Notes: generated by a model from the letters alone, not told the origin. Positions 34,825-45,986 are shown, counted from the stretch's first letter. The stretch is 64,000 bases of DNA from Novipirellula herctigrandis (GCA_007859835.1 SJPJ01000001.1:1934033-1998032), one strand, 5' to 3'. Numbers and translations: made by a program.

Positions 34825-36948
34825 ATGTTAAACACTCAAACAAATCCAGCGAACGACAACGGCCCCGCGAAGGCGACACCTTTGCCGAAGCCATTTAAGT
34901 TCAGCGTTTTCACGAAGCTAATGCTTCCGATGGTTGTGATCGTGACTACCTGCGTTGGTTTCATGTTTTTCTTTCGTGCAAAAAGCCAACAGGCGGCGCT
35001 GTATGCAGCGGTGGAAGCTAGAGGCACGACCTTGGCGAGTTCACTTTCGGATACATACGCAAAATCGCTGTACCGAGAAGACTATGAAGTGGTTATCAAC
35101 CATACAATGGAAGTGCTCTCGGCCAATCCCGACATTGAATCCATTATTGTGAAAGCCAATGGCGATATCATGGTTTTCAACAAGGATGGCTACGATTTTT
35201 TGCCCGAGGACACCGAACCAAACCACAGCTCGGTATTAAGAACCCATTTAACCCAAGGTGACTTGATCACCGATGGTATGGACCTTGGCAAATTCGAGAT
35301 CCGTTTAAGCTTGGCCGAATTGGACCGTGAAGTCGGCCGAATGCACCGTCGATCCATCTACGAAGTGCTCGCCTGTTTCATTCTTGTTCTTTCGGTTTGT
35401 TGGTTCGTTGGCCAACGGTTGACCAAACCGATCCGCAACCTCGAACGAGTCATGACACGGATGACCGATGGGGACCGATCAGCGCGAGCGACAGTGGATT
35501 GCGACGATGAGATTGGCTGTATGGCCATCGCGTTTAACCAAATGCTCGACAAACTGCAGTCAACCGAAGCGTCGCTACTTGAGGCGAACCAAACGCTTGA
35601 AGAACGAGTCTTGGAGAGGACCGAGGAACTAAGCCTCGCCAATTCAACGATGGTTCGTGAGATCGAGCAGCGCAAGTTGATTGAAGTCGAGCTGCGACGA
35701 AGTGAAGAGCGATACGACTTGGCGGTCAATGGAGTGGAAGACGGCATTTGGGATTGGGACCTTGAAAAGGCGTCGGATGGAACCGTCAACTATCGTTCTG
35801 ATCGATTCAAGCAGTTGCTAGGCTATGAACCGGCGGAGGATCCTCCGCATTTTTCCGAGTACGTCCTTGCGGACGATTTACCCAGTGTGAAAGATGCGAT
35901 CACAAAGCATCTATCGGCGGAAACGGCCGGGCTCGATATCGAGTTCCGCGGCACCATGAAGTCCGGAGAATATCGCTGGTATCGAGTACGAGGCAAATGC
36001 GTTCGAAATAACCAGGGTGTTGCGACTCGTTTAGTTGGATCCTTGAGTGACATCAATGCCCAAAAGGATTCGCAAAAGGAACTGATGCGACTCCACCAAG
36101 AAATGGTCGCAATGTCTCACCAAGCGGGCATGGCGGAAGTCGCATCGGGCGTACTGCATAACGTCGGCAACGTCCTCAATAGCGTTTGTGTGTCGGCAGC
36201 ATTGGTTTGTGAAAGTCTTGAAACGTCGCGAGCTTCCCAGCTCGGCCAGATCGCCGATATGCTTGACGAGCATTCTGACAATTTGAATCATTTCATCACC
36301 GAAGATGATCGCGGGCGTAGGATTCCAAGGTATTTGGGGACGCTGGCCAAAAACCTAATGGGGGAAAGAGCGATCACGATGGAGAACATCGATCGTGTAT
36401 GCAAAAAGATCGAACACATCAAAGAAATTGTATCGCGTCAGCAAGAATTTGCTCGCGTCTGCGGAGTGGAGCAACAAATCGATCTTAGGGATGTGATCGA
36501 AGACGCAATCAAAATCCCTCACGTCGGGTACGAGCATTGCGGAATTGAACTTGTGCGGAAATATGAAGGTCACCCAAAAACCCTTACCGACAAACACAAG
36601 CTGTTACAGATACTCGTCAATCTACTGGGGAACGCCAAACAAGCGGTCAGTGAGGCGGACGTCGACAGCAAAAAGATCATCGTGCACCTGTCGCAACCAA
36701 GCCTCGATCGAGCAATCGTCTCGGTGATCGACAACGGCGTCGGTATCGCCAAGGAGCACCACGATTCGATCTTTTCTCATGGCTTCACAACCAAAAGCGA
36801 CGGTCATGGCTTTGGTTTGCATAGCTGCGCCTTAGCCATGGAACAACTTGGCGGATCCATTCGCTTTGGGAGCGACGGCGTTGGCCAGGGAGCCACATTC
36901 ACACTCAATTTACCTCTCATTCAATCGACAACCGAAATCACATCATGA
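34825..36948 (+). CDS. Membrane sensor histidine kinase (HAMP, PAS, GHKL ATPase)
   Basis: 707 residues from ATG 34825; the frame upstream overlaps the PhnD-like gene and is not likely coding. Transmembrane helices near 35-55 and 185-205 flank a periplasmic sensor. HAMP domain about 205-260 ([14 protein letters not shown]), coiled coil to 310, PAS about 320-435 ([13 protein letters not shown]). The H-box is of a less usual type, [20 protein letters not shown], and the ATPase has [10 protein letters not shown] (N), VIDNGVGI (G1) and [11 protein letters not shown] (G2). It could relay a signal from the periplasmic PhnD-like protein to the hybrid kinase, whose gene overlaps by ATGA. Confidence 0.92.
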   Translation: MLNTQTNPANDNGPAKATPLPKPFKFSVFTKLMLPMVVIVTTCVGFMFFFRAKSQQAALYAAVEARGTTLASSLSDTYAKSLYREDYEVVINHTMEVLSANPDIESIIVKANGDIMVFNKDGYDFLPEDTEPNHSSVLRTHLTQGDLITDGMDLGKFEIRLSLAELDREVGRMHRRSIYEVLACFILVLSVCWFVGQRLTKPIRNLERVMTRMTDGDRSARATVDCDDEIGCMAIAFNQMLDKLQSTEASLLEANQTLEERVLERTEELSLANSTMVREIEQRKLIEVELRRSEERYDLAVNGVEDGIWDWDLEKASDGTVNYRSDRFKQLLGYEPAEDPPHFSEYVLADDLPSVKDAITKHLSAETAGLDIEFRGTMKSGEYRWYRVRGKCVRNNQGVATRLVGSLSDINAQKDSQKELMRLHQEMVAMSHQAGMAEVASGVLHNVGNVLNSVCVSAALVCESLETSRASQLGQIADMLDEHSDNLNHFITEDDRGRRIPRYLGTLAKNLMGERAITMENIDRVCKKIEHIKEIVSRQQEFARVCGVEQQIDLRDVIEDAIKIPHVGYEHCGIELVRKYEGHPKTLTDKHKLLQILVNLLGNAKQAVSEADVDSKKIIVHLSQPSLDRAIVSVIDNGVGIAKEHHDSIFSHGFTTKSDGHGFGLHSCALAMEQLGGSIRFGSDGVGQGATFTLNLPLIQSTTEITS

Positions 36949-39578
36949 TCAATCCCGATCTCCATACTGAACCGCTACGGATACTATTGGTCGACGACAA
37001 TCGGTCGATTCATGAGGACTTTCGCAGGATCCTTGCTCCCAAAGAACTCGACGAGATCTCCGAGGACGAAGAAGCGTTGTTTGGCAAGCCTGAACAGATT
37101 GGGCCGCGCGTTCGTTTTGAATTGGCATCAGCGTATCAAGGCAAAGATGCCTTTGAAATGGTCAAAACATCGCTAGAAGAAAACCGACCCTACGCCATGG
37201 CCTTTGTCGACATCCGAATGCCACCGGGATGGGACGGAGTCAAGACTCTCGAACATATACAAACCGTTGACGATGAGATCCAATTGGTTATCTGTTCGGC
37301 ACACTCCGACTATTCGTGGCGAGAACTCGTCCAAAAATTTGGCCATCATGATCGTTTGTTAATTCTGAAGAAGCCATTCCACAATAGTGAAGCACTGCAA
37401 ATGGCATGGACGCTTTCAAAAAAGTGGCAACTCGGCCGTGCCGTCAAAGACCAACAGGCAAGCTTAGAGATGAAGGTAGTGGAAAAGACAGCGGAGCTAC
37501 AAGACGCATGCAAAGCGTTAGAAGAGCAAAAGACCTTCATATTGAGTCAAAATGCCAATCTAGAGGAACTCTATCGTGATGCACAAGAAGCGCGTCGTGT
37601 GTCGGAATCGGCAAACCGAGCCAAGAGTGAATTCCTTGCGAACATGAGCCATGAAGTCCGGACACCGATGAACGGCATTCTCGGGCTAACCGGTTTGTTG
37701 TTGAAGAGCGCTCTTACCGACAGGCAACGCAGGCATTTGGAAATGGTCCAAACTTCCGCGGACTCCTTGATGGGAGTACTCAATGACATTCTTGACTTCT
37801 CAAAAATCGAAGCCGGCAAGCTTGAATTGGATCCCGTAACGTTCGACTTGAGAGAACTCGCCGGGGATGCGATGAAGATGTTTGGACTTCGCGCCCATGA
37901 GAAGGGACTTGAATTAACCACTCGAATCAAGCCTGCAATCCCTGAAATGCTAATCGGGGATAGCGGCAGACTTCGTCAGATTTTGGTGAACTTGATCGGC
38001 AATTCACTCAAGTTCACTCACGAAGGCCAAGTTTCCTTAACGGTGGATGTTGAGCACCGTGTCGACGACAACCTTTCGTTGTACTTCACCGTCGAAGATA
38101 CGGGAGTCGGAATCGATCCCGAAAAACAGCAAGCTGTTTTTGAAGCGTTCACCCAAGCGGATGGGACAATGACGCGCCGCTATGGCGGGACGGGTCTTGG
38201 CTTGGCGATCACACGACGCCTTGTCGAAATCATGGGTGGTCGTGTTTGGATGGAAAGCGATGTCGGCAAAGGGAGTGCTTTTCACTTTATCGTGAAGCTA
38301 CAGGCAGCACCCGAGGAAGCGATGGCAAAAATGCGATCCGCCAGACGAGTTGTGTCGCTCGACGGACTGCGTGTGTTGGTGGTGGACGATAACGAAACCA
38401 ATCGATTGGTTCTCGAAGAAATGGCGTTTGCATGGCAGATGAAACCAAGTGTTGCTGTAGGAGGCCAACAGGCAATTGAGGCAATCATCGCTGCGAAAGA
38501 ACAGGGAAATCCGTTTTCGCTCGTTCTGCTCGACGCTCACATGCCGGGGATCAATGGATTCCAAGTCGCAAGACATATCCGGCAAAATTTGGCAATGCCA
38601 GATGTGGCGTTGCTCGTACTGAGTTCGAATGATTCCAGCAGTGCCGTTGAATTAAATAAAGAGCTTGGCATTGCTGCCACGCTCGTCAAGCCGATCAAGC
38701 AATCCGAATTATTGGATTCCATCATCGCCGTCACTCAAAGCTCCGTGATCGCCGACGAAACCATTACCGCGTCCAACACTGGAAACACCGAGTTCGCCTC
38801 ATTGGAGCAGTCGCGGATCCGTCCATTGAAAATCTTGCTTGCCGAAGACAACTACGTCAATCAACAAGTAATGATTCGCATCCTGGAACAAGAGAAGCAT
38901 GAGGTCATTATTGTCGACAATGGCCGTGATGCCTATGAACAGGCAATAGCACAGCACTTTGATGTCGTTTTGATGGATGTCCAAATGCCAGAGATCGATG
39001 GCATCGAAGCCACCTCGGCAATACGAAAAGATGAACGAGCTGGTGGAACGAGGCGGATACCGATTATTGCCTTGACTGCGCATGCAATGAAGGGCGATCG
39101 GGAAAAGTGCCTTGAAGCCGGAATGGATGCCTATGTCTCCAAACCAATCGATGCAGACAAATTGACCGTTGTGATGGCCAATCTTGTCGATCAAGCGAGT
39201 GACGCAGCACCACCACCACCACCACCACCGATTCGATCCCCAGAAGAATCACTCGACCTTGAGGGAGTGATGAAACGAGTCGGAAACGACAAAGAATTTT
39301 TAGCGACGATGCTAGACATCTTTAGGGAAGATTACCCTAAACATCTCAGCGAAATGCGGTTAGCGTTCTCCGAACATGATCCAGAACGAATCGCAAAAGC
39401 GGCCCACACGATTAAAGGCAGTGCCAGTAATCTTGGCGGTCTTCAAGTGCAAAACGTAGCATCAAACATAGAGTGCTTGGCTCGCCAGGATGAATTACCC
39501 GAAGGCACAATCGCGATTGCCGAACTGGAAACACGCATTGATCAAATGCTAGACGCATTGAGCACATTCGTCGGTTGA
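36945..39578 (+). CDS. Hybrid histidine kinase: REC-HisKA-HATPase-REC-REC-HPt
   Basis: 877 soluble residues. An N-terminal receiver-like domain ([13 protein letters not shown], phospho-Asp in [12 protein letters not shown]) has a 30-residue insert after its first helix. Then coiled coil 160-225, HisKA ([12 protein letters not shown], His near 236), HATPase_c ([30 protein letters not shown]), receiver 2 ([22 protein letters not shown]), receiver 3 ([23 protein letters not shown]), a proline stretch of seven, and a C-terminal HPt ([14 protein letters not shown], His near 820). All phospho-sites are present. No output domain is present, so phosphate must pass to an unseen regulator, or the domains act by protein contact. 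Last gene of the run. Confidence 0.94.
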   Translation: MINPDLHTEPLRILLVDDNRSIHEDFRRILAPKELDEISEDEEALFGKPEQIGPRVRFELASAYQGKDAFEMVKTSLEENRPYAMAFVDIRMPPGWDGVKTLEHIQTVDDEIQLVICSAHSDYSWRELVQKFGHHDRLLILKKPFHNSEALQMAWTLSKKWQLGRAVKDQQASLEMKVVEKTAELQDACKALEEQKTFILSQNANLEELYRDAQEARRVSESANRAKSEFLANMSHEVRTPMNGILGLTGLLLKSALTDRQRRHLEMVQTSADSLMGVLNDILDFSKIEAGKLELDPVTFDLRELAGDAMKMFGLRAHEKGLELTTRIKPAIPEMLIGDSGRLRQILVNLIGNSLKFTHEGQVSLTVDVEHRVDDNLSLYFTVEDTGVGIDPEKQQAVFEAFTQADGTMTRRYGGTGLGLAITRRLVEIMGGRVWMESDVGKGSAFHFIVKLQAAPEEAMAKMRSARRVVSLDGLRVLVVDDNETNRLVLEEMAFAWQMKPSVAVGGQQAIEAIIAAKEQGNPFSLVLLDAHMPGINGFQVARHIRQNLAMPDVALLVLSSNDSSSAVELNKELGIAATLVKPIKQSELLDSIIAVTQSSVIADETITASNTGNTEFASLEQSRIRPLKILLAEDNYVNQQVMIRILEQEKHEVIIVDNGRDAYEQAIAQHFDVVLMDVQMPEIDGIEATSAIRKDERAGGTRRIPIIALTAHAMKGDREKCLEAGMDAYVSKPIDADKLTVVMANLVDQASDAAPPPPPPPIRSPEESLDLEGVMKRVGNDKEFLATMLDIFREDYPKHLSEMRLAFSEHDPERIAKAAHTIKGSASNLGGLQVQNVASNIECLARQDELPEGTIAIAELETRIDQMLDALSTFVG

Positions 39579-39631
39579 CCGCTTACCACCGAAAGCGAGT
39601 GAAGTGATCATGCCTAGTGAGAAAAGAAATC

Positions 39632-39669
39632 AAACTCGCTTAGCGATCACAAACTCGTTTAGCGATCAC
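39632..39669. repeat. Tandem 19-base direct repeat between convergent genes
   Basis: AAACTCGCTTAGCGATCAC and AAACTCGTTTAGCGATCAC follow each other directly with one mismatch. They lie in the gap between the hybrid kinase stop and the bacterioferritin stop, so they are not in an obvious promoter. Confidence 0.8.
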
Positions 39670-39770
39670 AACGAACTCGTACGCCTCGCACGATGACGAT
39701 CGGTGGATGATGCAAACGAAAACCATCAGCAGACAGTTTTCGTCCCTTTGTCCTTAAGGCTTGCAACTGT

Positions 39771-40262
39771 CTACGAAGCGTCGCCGACATCGCCCGGTGC
39801 AGAAATGTGCTTGGAAATGTAGGCTGGCTCTCCCATTCGCTGGAGCAAGTCAAGTTGCAATTCAAGCCATCCGATGTGCCCTTCTTCGTCGAGCGCGATA
39901 CGTTCAAAAAGCATGCGTGAACCTAAATCATTCTCGTCCGCTGCCTGCTTTGCCGACGCCGTGTAGAACTGAATCGCTTCTTGTTCGTCAGCAAGGTCTA
40001 GCTCGAACATTTCCTTGAGTGATCCGGCGCGTACAGGCGTCTTTTGGAGCGTTAGATCGGGCTCACCCTTAAGGAAGATGATGCGCGAAATGAACTCGTC
40101 CGAATGCCCGAGTTCCTCCTGCATTTCTTCTCGCATCTTCGTTGCAAGCAGGTCCATTCCCCAATCGTCAAGAACGCTCGCATGCAGTTGGTACTGATGC
40201 ATCGCGGTTAACTCCATCGAAACTGCGGATTGCAAATTCTTTAACGTCTGTTTGTGACTCAT
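39771..40262 (-). CDS. Bacterioferritin-like protein
   Basis: 163 residues, close to the usual bacterioferritin length. Ferroxidase ligands are in place: Glu in SMELTAMHQY (17), Glu and His in EELGHSDE (about 50 and 53), Glu in ADEQEAI (about 94) and DEEGHIGWLE (Glu and His about 127-130). The residue that aligns with the heme-ligand Met52 of E. coli Bfr (in DEMKHAD) is Leu here (EELGHSD), so heme binding in the usual way is doubtful. The role would be iron oxidation and storage in the cytoplasm. AAGGA lies about ten bases before the ATG. Gene stands alone, convergent with the kinase genes. Confidence 0.9.
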   Translation of the reverse strand: MSHKQTLKNLQSAVSMELTAMHQYQLHASVLDDWGMDLLATKMREEMQEELGHSDEFISRIIFLKGEPDLTLQKTPVRAGSLKEMFELDLADEQEAIQFYTASAKQAADENDLGSRMLFERIALDEEGHIGWLELQLDLLQRMGEPAYISKHISAPGDVGDAS

Positions 40263-40959
40263 AACTCGGGTCCTTTGTTTTAAAAATGATTAGTGAGGTT
40301 CGACTTGGAAACAGGACATGGTTGAATATCTTCAGTGGCAAAGCATATTTTGCATCGATGACGATGTCGAGGCCGGTTCAATTTGCAATTGGGACATTGC
40401 TATACGAATTCGCGAAACGCGCGACAACACATCGATGCTCCGATTAAACGAATTGCACGACAACGGAAAACGAAGACACGGTCCATTATTCTTGCCTCAA
40501 TGTCCTTCCGATGCGAACAAAATCAGCCGACACACGGCTGTGCGAACGAGGTACTAAATTGAATGTAAACAGGCAATCGCGACGAGGGGAATATCGCATC
40601 CCCACCCATCGGAGTGACAACTGCAAAGCGCGCAACAAAAGTCTTTTTGATCATGGTTTTCGCGAATCAAACTGCCTACCTTGAGCTTCGTCCAAACTAA
40701 ATCCCAAGATTGGCGGCGCAGCGAAAGTCGTCAATACTTTCAGCGATTCACGGTGCAAATCGAAACTCATGACGAGTCCCGCTACCCCAAAATTCGAAGT
40801 TGACGAAAATCTCGAACCCTGATCGGCTAAGTTCCACCTTGCCTATTGGGGGCCTACATCGGGTCTCAAGATGCTGTGAAAGCACGCGCGTCATCAAAAG
40901 CCTTTCCGCAAACTCAATTGGCATTTCGATAATGGCCACTGGCGTAAAGGTTCCGCCAC
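40263..40959. other. Intergenic region with an inverted-repeat copy
   Basis: About 700 bases without a supported gene. Bases 40718-40802 hold a hairpin related to the element at 25092-25283: GCGAAAGTCGTCAATACTTTC facing GAAACTCATGACGAGTCCCGC, followed by ACCCCAAAATTCGAA. A 79-codon frame at 40318-40557 has no family features. Confidence 0.6.
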
Positions 40960-41262
40960 TCAGTCCGGCGCGTTCTTATCAAGATTTGCTGGACCAACAA
41001 CATAAATATTGTTGATGATGCTGGTCACTCCATCGACACGCCGAACTTGCTCCTGCGCCAACTGTTTTAGATAGAAGGAATCGACGCGACCACGAAGTTG
41101 AAGAACGCCTTGTCGAAATTCGCACGATACTGCTCTCAATGCCGGTTGGTGAGCTGATTCCAACTTAGCGCGAACGTCTTGATCAATCCGACCAGCAGCA
41201 CGTTTATCAACCACAAACCCTGTTTCGCCACCCACGTGGCGATATTCGATTAAAGCATTCAT
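40960..41262 (-). CDS. BON-domain protein
   Basis: About 100 residues from ATG 41262 (MNALIEYRHVGG). The C-terminal 65 residues form a BON domain: IDQDVRAKLESAHQP, then AVSCEFRQGVLQLRGRVDSFYLKQLAQEQVRRVDGV and ITNIY-like end. BON domains bind phospholipid or attach to membranes; family members can be soluble or exported. No signal peptide is seen from this start. The frame extends 76 more codons upstream (to 41490), but that part is low in conserved content and partly lies near a minisatellite, so the shorter start is chosen with caution. Confidence 0.7.
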   Translation of the reverse strand: MNALIEYRHVGGETGFVVDKRAAGRIDQDVRAKLESAHQPALRAVSCEFRQGVLQLRGRVDSFYLKQLAQEQVRRVDGVTSIINNIYVVGPANLDKNAPD

Positions 41263-41521
41263 CAATGAAACCAATTTGGAAGAGAAACTCTGGTCTATAG
41301 AAAAGCGACAGCGATCAAAACGCTGCAATGTACATACCGAAACAGCCCATCCCCGTTTCCTACATGTTTCGAGTGGTTGCGGCGCTGCAATCGTCCGCAT
41401 CCGCACACATGGATAGCACAGTAGCATTACTGGACTTGTCGATGAAAGCTCGTCGACGCGACGAAATGAAAAGTAGAAAGCGACAACCAATGCTTCGATC
41501 TAGCCGACTTCTCAGTCTATC

Positions 41522-41600
41522 ACCGAGCGCACGTTGGCAATTACCGAGCGCACGTTGGCAATTACCGAGCGCACGTCGGCAATTACCGAGCGCACGTCGG
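41522..41600. repeat. 21-base minisatellite, 3.8 copies
   Basis: Unit ACCGAGCGCACGTTGGCAATT, with a T-to-C change in the last two copies. Units start at 41522, 41543, 41564 and 41585. Open frames run through it on both strands because 21 is a multiple of three, but none has other support. Confidence 0.92.
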
Positions 41601-41639
41601 TGTTTGCCAGCACGACTTCTTCCGCTGCCGGAGAGCATA

Positions 41640-42452
41640 TTTGGCGAACACTTTTAGGCCGATATAGGCACAAAATCAGCGATTATCCTATGAACATCGC
41701 ATAACCAATCTTGGCGACTCATTCGGGTGTGGTAGGAGGGAGTGTCAGGTGAAATTGGTACGCAGCCGTTAAGTACGCCACCTCTCGAACCTGGACACCC
41801 CGTCCTACAACACGCATCTGCCATCCTATTCGACACGTCACAACTGTGCTTATCTGCTCAGGCACACAAACTAGCATACTACAGCAATCCGTGTGCCGTG
41901 TCCGGCCAATTCACGTAGCCTATACGAAGTGCCCCAAAGCGAGAAGCATGACTGCTCAGCCGACTAAGGTTGTTCCGCAGGATTCACCGTATCGTTAGTT
42001 CCGTTTCTCATCATGATCGCGATTCCTCCAATGGGAAATCCAGTAGTGCAATCAACTACAATCATGGCGGACCATGGTTGCGGCAACACGCACCGGAGTA
42101 CACAGAAAGTTGACGTTTGCCGCACTCATTCGCTGCAGGCCCAAAGTGGTTACAACAAATTGCGTTAGCTGTGCGATGGACGGCGGTGTAGGAAGCCATG
42201 TGCTAATATAAATCCTGCCATCGGCCATTCGTGACGTTGTGGATTGGACGAGGGTTCGCGCGTCAGTGCTGCGACACTCATTCGCGAAATTCCTCAACAA
42301 CGCCTGTCTGCAATGAATAGCGTCGGAACAATTTGACACCACCTACGATGATTTTCGAATCAACTCCACGAAGCATGCTGTGTTTGCTGTTTGCCCGTGT
42401 TTGCTGCTAGAATGTGCGTTCTGGTCACGGTATTTCAACGAGATTTAGCAGT
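41640..42452. other. Intergenic region without a recognisable gene
   Basis: About 800 bases upstream of the efflux operon. A 96-codon minus-strand frame at 42052-42342 shows no family motif. The promoter of the HlyD/ABC operon should lie in its right part; no clear boxes were seen. Confidence 0.5.
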
Positions 42453-43589
42453 ATGACAAAACGGGTCCTCGTTCTGACGTTGATTGTCGTCGCTCTCTTG
42501 GGTCTCGTGTACTACAGCAAATGGACCCCAAAGCCAGCGGTTGTATCGGGGTACATTGAATCTGACGAGATAAGGTTGGGTTCACGCGTCGGGGGGCGTG
42601 TCGCACGTGTCTTGGTAGTAGAAGGCCAAACGGTCAAGCAAGGCACCGTTCTTGTTGAACTCGAACCGTTTGATTTACTAGAGCGAGAATCGCAGCGAGT
42701 GTTTTCTCTGGCCGCTCGCGAGGCCGAGTTCAAACGGTTCTCTGCTGGCTTTCGTGACCAAGAGAAGGCGCAGGCTCAGGCAAGGATTGACCAATTGCAG
42801 GCACGGCTCGACTTATTGACCGAGGGACCTCGGACAGAGGAAATCGAAGCGGCACGGGGTCGACTTTCGATGGCCAGGGTTCAACATAAACTCGCGCAGC
42901 AAACCTCGGACCGACTGACAAGGCTTGTCCGCGAAAACGCTGCTTCAAAACAGGAAATCGACAATGCGAATGAGTCGCTCGATGCCGCCTCGTCAAATGT
43001 GGTTGTGCGTCAACAAGAGCTGAATCTACTGCTTGCCGGCACCCGAAAAGAGGAATTGCAAGAGGCAACAGCCCGAGTAGAAGAAGCGCGTCAAGCTTGG
43101 CAACTGATGCAGCAAGGCTACCGTAGCGAGGAAATTGAACAAGCCAAAGCGGCTCGCGATTCCGCCCAAGCTGCATTGGATGCACTTCGACAACAGAAAC
43201 AGGAACTTAGCATCAGAAGTCCCATCGATGGAATCGTCGAAGCACTCGATCTTCAACCGGGGGACATGGTTGCGTCGGGAGCGCCCGTGTTATCGATGCT
43301 GGACAAGAACAATCTTTGGGTGCGCGCGTATGTTCCGCAAAATCGCATTGGTATGAAAGTTGGGCAGCAAGTACGTGTGACTGTCGACAGTTATCCCTCC
43401 GAACCATTCAGCGGTACGATCACATTCATTGCCCGGCAAGCCGAGTTCACGCCAAGCAATGTCCAAACATTGGAGGAACGATCCAAACAAGTCTACCGCA
43501 TCAAAGTGTCCATTGAAGATCAGCGTGACTACCTTCGACCGGGGATGATGGCCGATGTTTGGTTGGATTCAATGGGTGATGGAGAATGA
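42453..43589 (+). CDS. HlyD-family efflux adaptor (membrane fusion protein)
   Basis: 378 residues from ATG 42453. A single N-terminal membrane anchor (VLVLTLIVVALLGLVYY), a first lipoyl half with SGYIESDEIRLGSRVGGRVARVLV, a long coiled coil (about 90-240, rich in Ala/Gln/Glu/Arg), the second half SIRSPIDGIVEALDLQPGDMV, and a beta-barrel end DYLRPGMMADVWLD. It would link the ABC pump to an outer-membrane channel such as a TolC protein. Its stop overlaps the ABC gene by ATGA. The order resembles the E. coli YbhG/YbhF and YhiI/RbbA systems. Confidence 0.9.
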   Translation: MTKRVLVLTLIVVALLGLVYYSKWTPKPAVVSGYIESDEIRLGSRVGGRVARVLVVEGQTVKQGTVLVELEPFDLLERESQRVFSLAAREAEFKRFSAGFRDQEKAQAQARIDQLQARLDLLTEGPRTEEIEAARGRLSMARVQHKLAQQTSDRLTRLVRENAASKQEIDNANESLDAASSNVVVRQQELNLLLAGTRKEELQEATARVEEARQAWQLMQQGYRSEEIEQAKAARDSAQAALDALRQQKQELSIRSPIDGIVEALDLQPGDMVASGAPVLSMLDKNNLWVRAYVPQNRIGMKVGQQVRVTVDSYPSEPFSGTITFIARQAEFTPSNVQTLEERSKQVYRIKVSIEDQRDYLRPGMMADVWLDSMGDGE

Positions 43590-45817
43590 ATCCACCAATC
43601 ATTGACGTCCGATCGCTATCGCGCAGCTTCGGCTCATTGGTGGCCGTTCACGACGTCAGTTTCCAAGTATCACGCGGGTCGATTTTCGGACTGCTCGGCC
43701 CGAACGGCAGCGGCAAGTCCACCATTATCCGCATGTTGCTCGGGATTCTTCCGCCCAGTGGTGGTCGTGCTAGTGTGCTTGGCCTGGATGTGCGAACCGG
43801 CGCCGAACGGATCAAGCCACGGGTCGGATATATGTCGCAACAATTCAGTCTTTATGGCGACTTATCGGTCAGGGAGAATCTCGATTTCTACGGACGCGTC
43901 TATGGACTTGACCAGCAATGTTTGGCGAAGCGGCGCGATGAAGTACTCAGCCTGACGGGGCTCGACGACCGACTACCACAGCTAGCCGACACGCTGTCGG
44001 GTGGTTGGAAACAACGCTTAGCGCTGGCCTGTTCGCTGATACATGAGCCCGAAGTTTTGTTCTTGGACGAGCCCACTGCTGGCATTGACCCTGTCGCTCG
44101 GCGTCACTTGTGGGATTTGCTGTTCGAGCTATCCGGTCGCGGCGTGACCCTGTTCGTCACCACCCACTATATGGACGAAGCGGAACGATGCACCGAAGTT
44201 GGCTACATCTATCAGTCACGACTTCTGGTACTTGGAAAGCCTCACGAATTGAAACAGCTGCCCGAAGTGAACCCAGCGGGCACGCAGCGGTATGAGATTC
44301 GTCTACCTAGCCCAGCCCAGCACCTCGCCTCACTGCGACAGTTGCCCGAAGTCCATGACGCAACGCTTTTCGGTGAAACGATTCATCTACTAATGGATCA
44401 AACGCGATCACCCGGTGACGTTCTTCGCCAAATCGGTCAGCCTAGTGCAGAAGACACACGCGAAATCGCCCCAAGCTTAGAAGATGTTTTTGTGACGTTG
44501 ACCAACAACGCAGAAAAACAAACCCCACAGGATCCCGATCAAGCCAACGAGAACGCAACCCAGCTCACGACCGAACCCGCCATCGCGACGGAACCAACTT
44601 TCCACGAATCTGCGGAAGAGATCCCCGACGATGCGACAGCGATAGAAAATCCATCGTATCGTGGTACCTACACAGGTCTTTGGGCAGTCTTGCTCAAGGA
44701 ACTCGTCCATATCCGCCGCCAGCCGACGACGCTTTTCTTCATGCTGGTTATCCCTGCGATACAGACGACCATCTTCGGGTATGCCATTGACACTCAGATC
44801 GAGAACATCCCAACGGTCGTGTTTAACCTTGATGGCCGACAATTGTCTCGAGAGTTGACATCGGCGTTTGAAAATACGCGTCGTTTTCGAATCGTCTCGT
44901 ACGCAACCGATGACGAATCCTTTCAGCGTGCGATGTCGTCGGGACGAGCCAAAGTCGGAATCCGCATTCCTCCGAATTATGTCGACCAACTACTCCGAGG
45001 CGAACAAACGCGTCTGCAAGTACTCATTGATGGAAGCGATTCCCAAGTCGCGACGACGGCTCAGAGCACCGCGCAGCTACTAGGCATGAATTTGTCGATC
45101 CAATTGGCGAGGGCAAAAGAGGACGCGATGCAATTGGCCCCCGCTCGGAGCGAGTCAGGAAAAGGCGTGCTGCCAATCGAAGTTCGGACGCGAATGCTCT
45201 ATAACCCTGATTTGGAAAGCTCCCACTTCTTTGTCCCTGGCTTGGTCGGGATCATCCTGCAATTGGTAACGCTATTCCTAACGTCGTTTGCCATCGTCCG
45301 CGAACGCGAACTCGGTACGTTGGAGCAGCTATTTGTGACTCCCGTCGGCCGTACGGGGCTACTACTGGGAAAACTATTGCCGTATGCCTTGGTCGGGTTT
45401 GTCTCCTTTTTGACCGTGATGGTCGTCATGATCTATGTGTTTGGCGTCGACATCCGTGGCAGCATATCGCTATTACTTGCCCTGTCGATGTTGTTCATGG
45501 TTTGCTCGCTCGCTCTCGGATTACTCGTGTCTACGATCGCAAAGACACAACTCGAAGCGATCCAATTTGCGTTCATTATCATGCTGCCATCGGTCTTGCT
45601 TTCGGGCTTCGTTTTTCCGCGGAGTGAAATGCCATTGCCGATCTATTTGGTCACGTTCATGATTCCAGTGACCTACTATATCGAGATACTTCGCGGCGTC
45701 GTTTTGCGTGGTGCCGACTTCATTGACCTGATGCCATGGGTCATTGGCCTTACCATTTGTGGCGTGGTCGTCATGGCACTTAGCATTGCCCGATTCCAGA
45801 AACGCCTTCGCGTTTAG
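43586..45817 (+). CDS. ABC transporter fusion: ATPase plus ABC-2 permease
   Basis: 743 residues. ATPase domain 1-310 with Walker A (GPNGSGKST, near 40), signature LSGGWKQRLALAC (near 137), Walker B (VLFLDEPTAG, near 157) and H-loop (VTTHYMDEAE). A linker at 310-360 is polar and rich in Thr and Glu. From 365 an ABC2_membrane_3 type permease with six transmembrane segments and a large external loop after the first (NIPTVVFNLDGRQ). Fusion of both parts in one chain is like RbbA, but with one ATPase domain. It should act as a homodimer with the HlyD protein as an exporter of unknown cargo. A minisatellite follows 20 bases after the stop. Confidence 0.92.
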   Translation: MNPPIIDVRSLSRSFGSLVAVHDVSFQVSRGSIFGLLGPNGSGKSTIIRMLLGILPPSGGRASVLGLDVRTGAERIKPRVGYMSQQFSLYGDLSVRENLDFYGRVYGLDQQCLAKRRDEVLSLTGLDDRLPQLADTLSGGWKQRLALACSLIHEPEVLFLDEPTAGIDPVARRHLWDLLFELSGRGVTLFVTTHYMDEAERCTEVGYIYQSRLLVLGKPHELKQLPEVNPAGTQRYEIRLPSPAQHLASLRQLPEVHDATLFGETIHLLMDQTRSPGDVLRQIGQPSAEDTREIAPSLEDVFVTLTNNAEKQTPQDPDQANENATQLTTEPAIATEPTFHESAEEIPDDATAIENPSYRGTYTGLWAVLLKELVHIRRQPTTLFFMLVIPAIQTTIFGYAIDTQIENIPTVVFNLDGRQLSRELTSAFENTRRFRIVSYATDDESFQRAMSSGRAKVGIRIPPNYVDQLLRGEQTRLQVLIDGSDSQVATTAQSTAQLLGMNLSIQLARAKEDAMQLAPARSESGKGVLPIEVRTRMLYNPDLESSHFFVPGLVGIILQLVTLFLTSFAIVRERELGTLEQLFVTPVGRTGLLLGKLLPYALVGFVSFLTVMVVMIYVFGVDIRGSISLLLALSMLFMVCSLALGLLVSTIAKTQLEAIQFAFIIMLPSVLLSGFVFPRSEMPLPIYLVTFMIPVTYYIEILRGVVLRGADFIDLMPWVIGLTICGVVVMALSIARFQKRLRV

Positions 45818-45836
45818 AATGGCATCGTCGAGCATT

Positions 45837-45919
45837 GCATTCAACGGACTGGGCGCATTCAACGGACTGGGCGCATTCAACGGACTGGGCGCATTCAACG
45901 GACTGGGCGCATTCAACGG
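45837..45919. repeat. 18-base minisatellite, 4.6 copies
   Basis: Unit GCATTCAACGGACTGGGC, perfect, starting at 45837, 45855, 45873, 45891 and 45909 (partial). It lies between the convergent ABC exporter and EamA transporter genes. Confidence 0.93.
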
Positions 45920-45986
45920 ACAGATCGGGCGCAACCGGTGGAAGCAAAGCAAACACGCGGCCAACCATCGAGAGCGGGAAATCGAA

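Noticed and set aside
40318-40557. 79-codon plus-strand frame
   Set aside because: No motif, no ribosome site and random-looking composition.
41328-41657. Open frames on both strands through the 21-base array
   Set aside because: No homology outside the repeat, no ribosome site, and one overlaps the BON gene upstream region.
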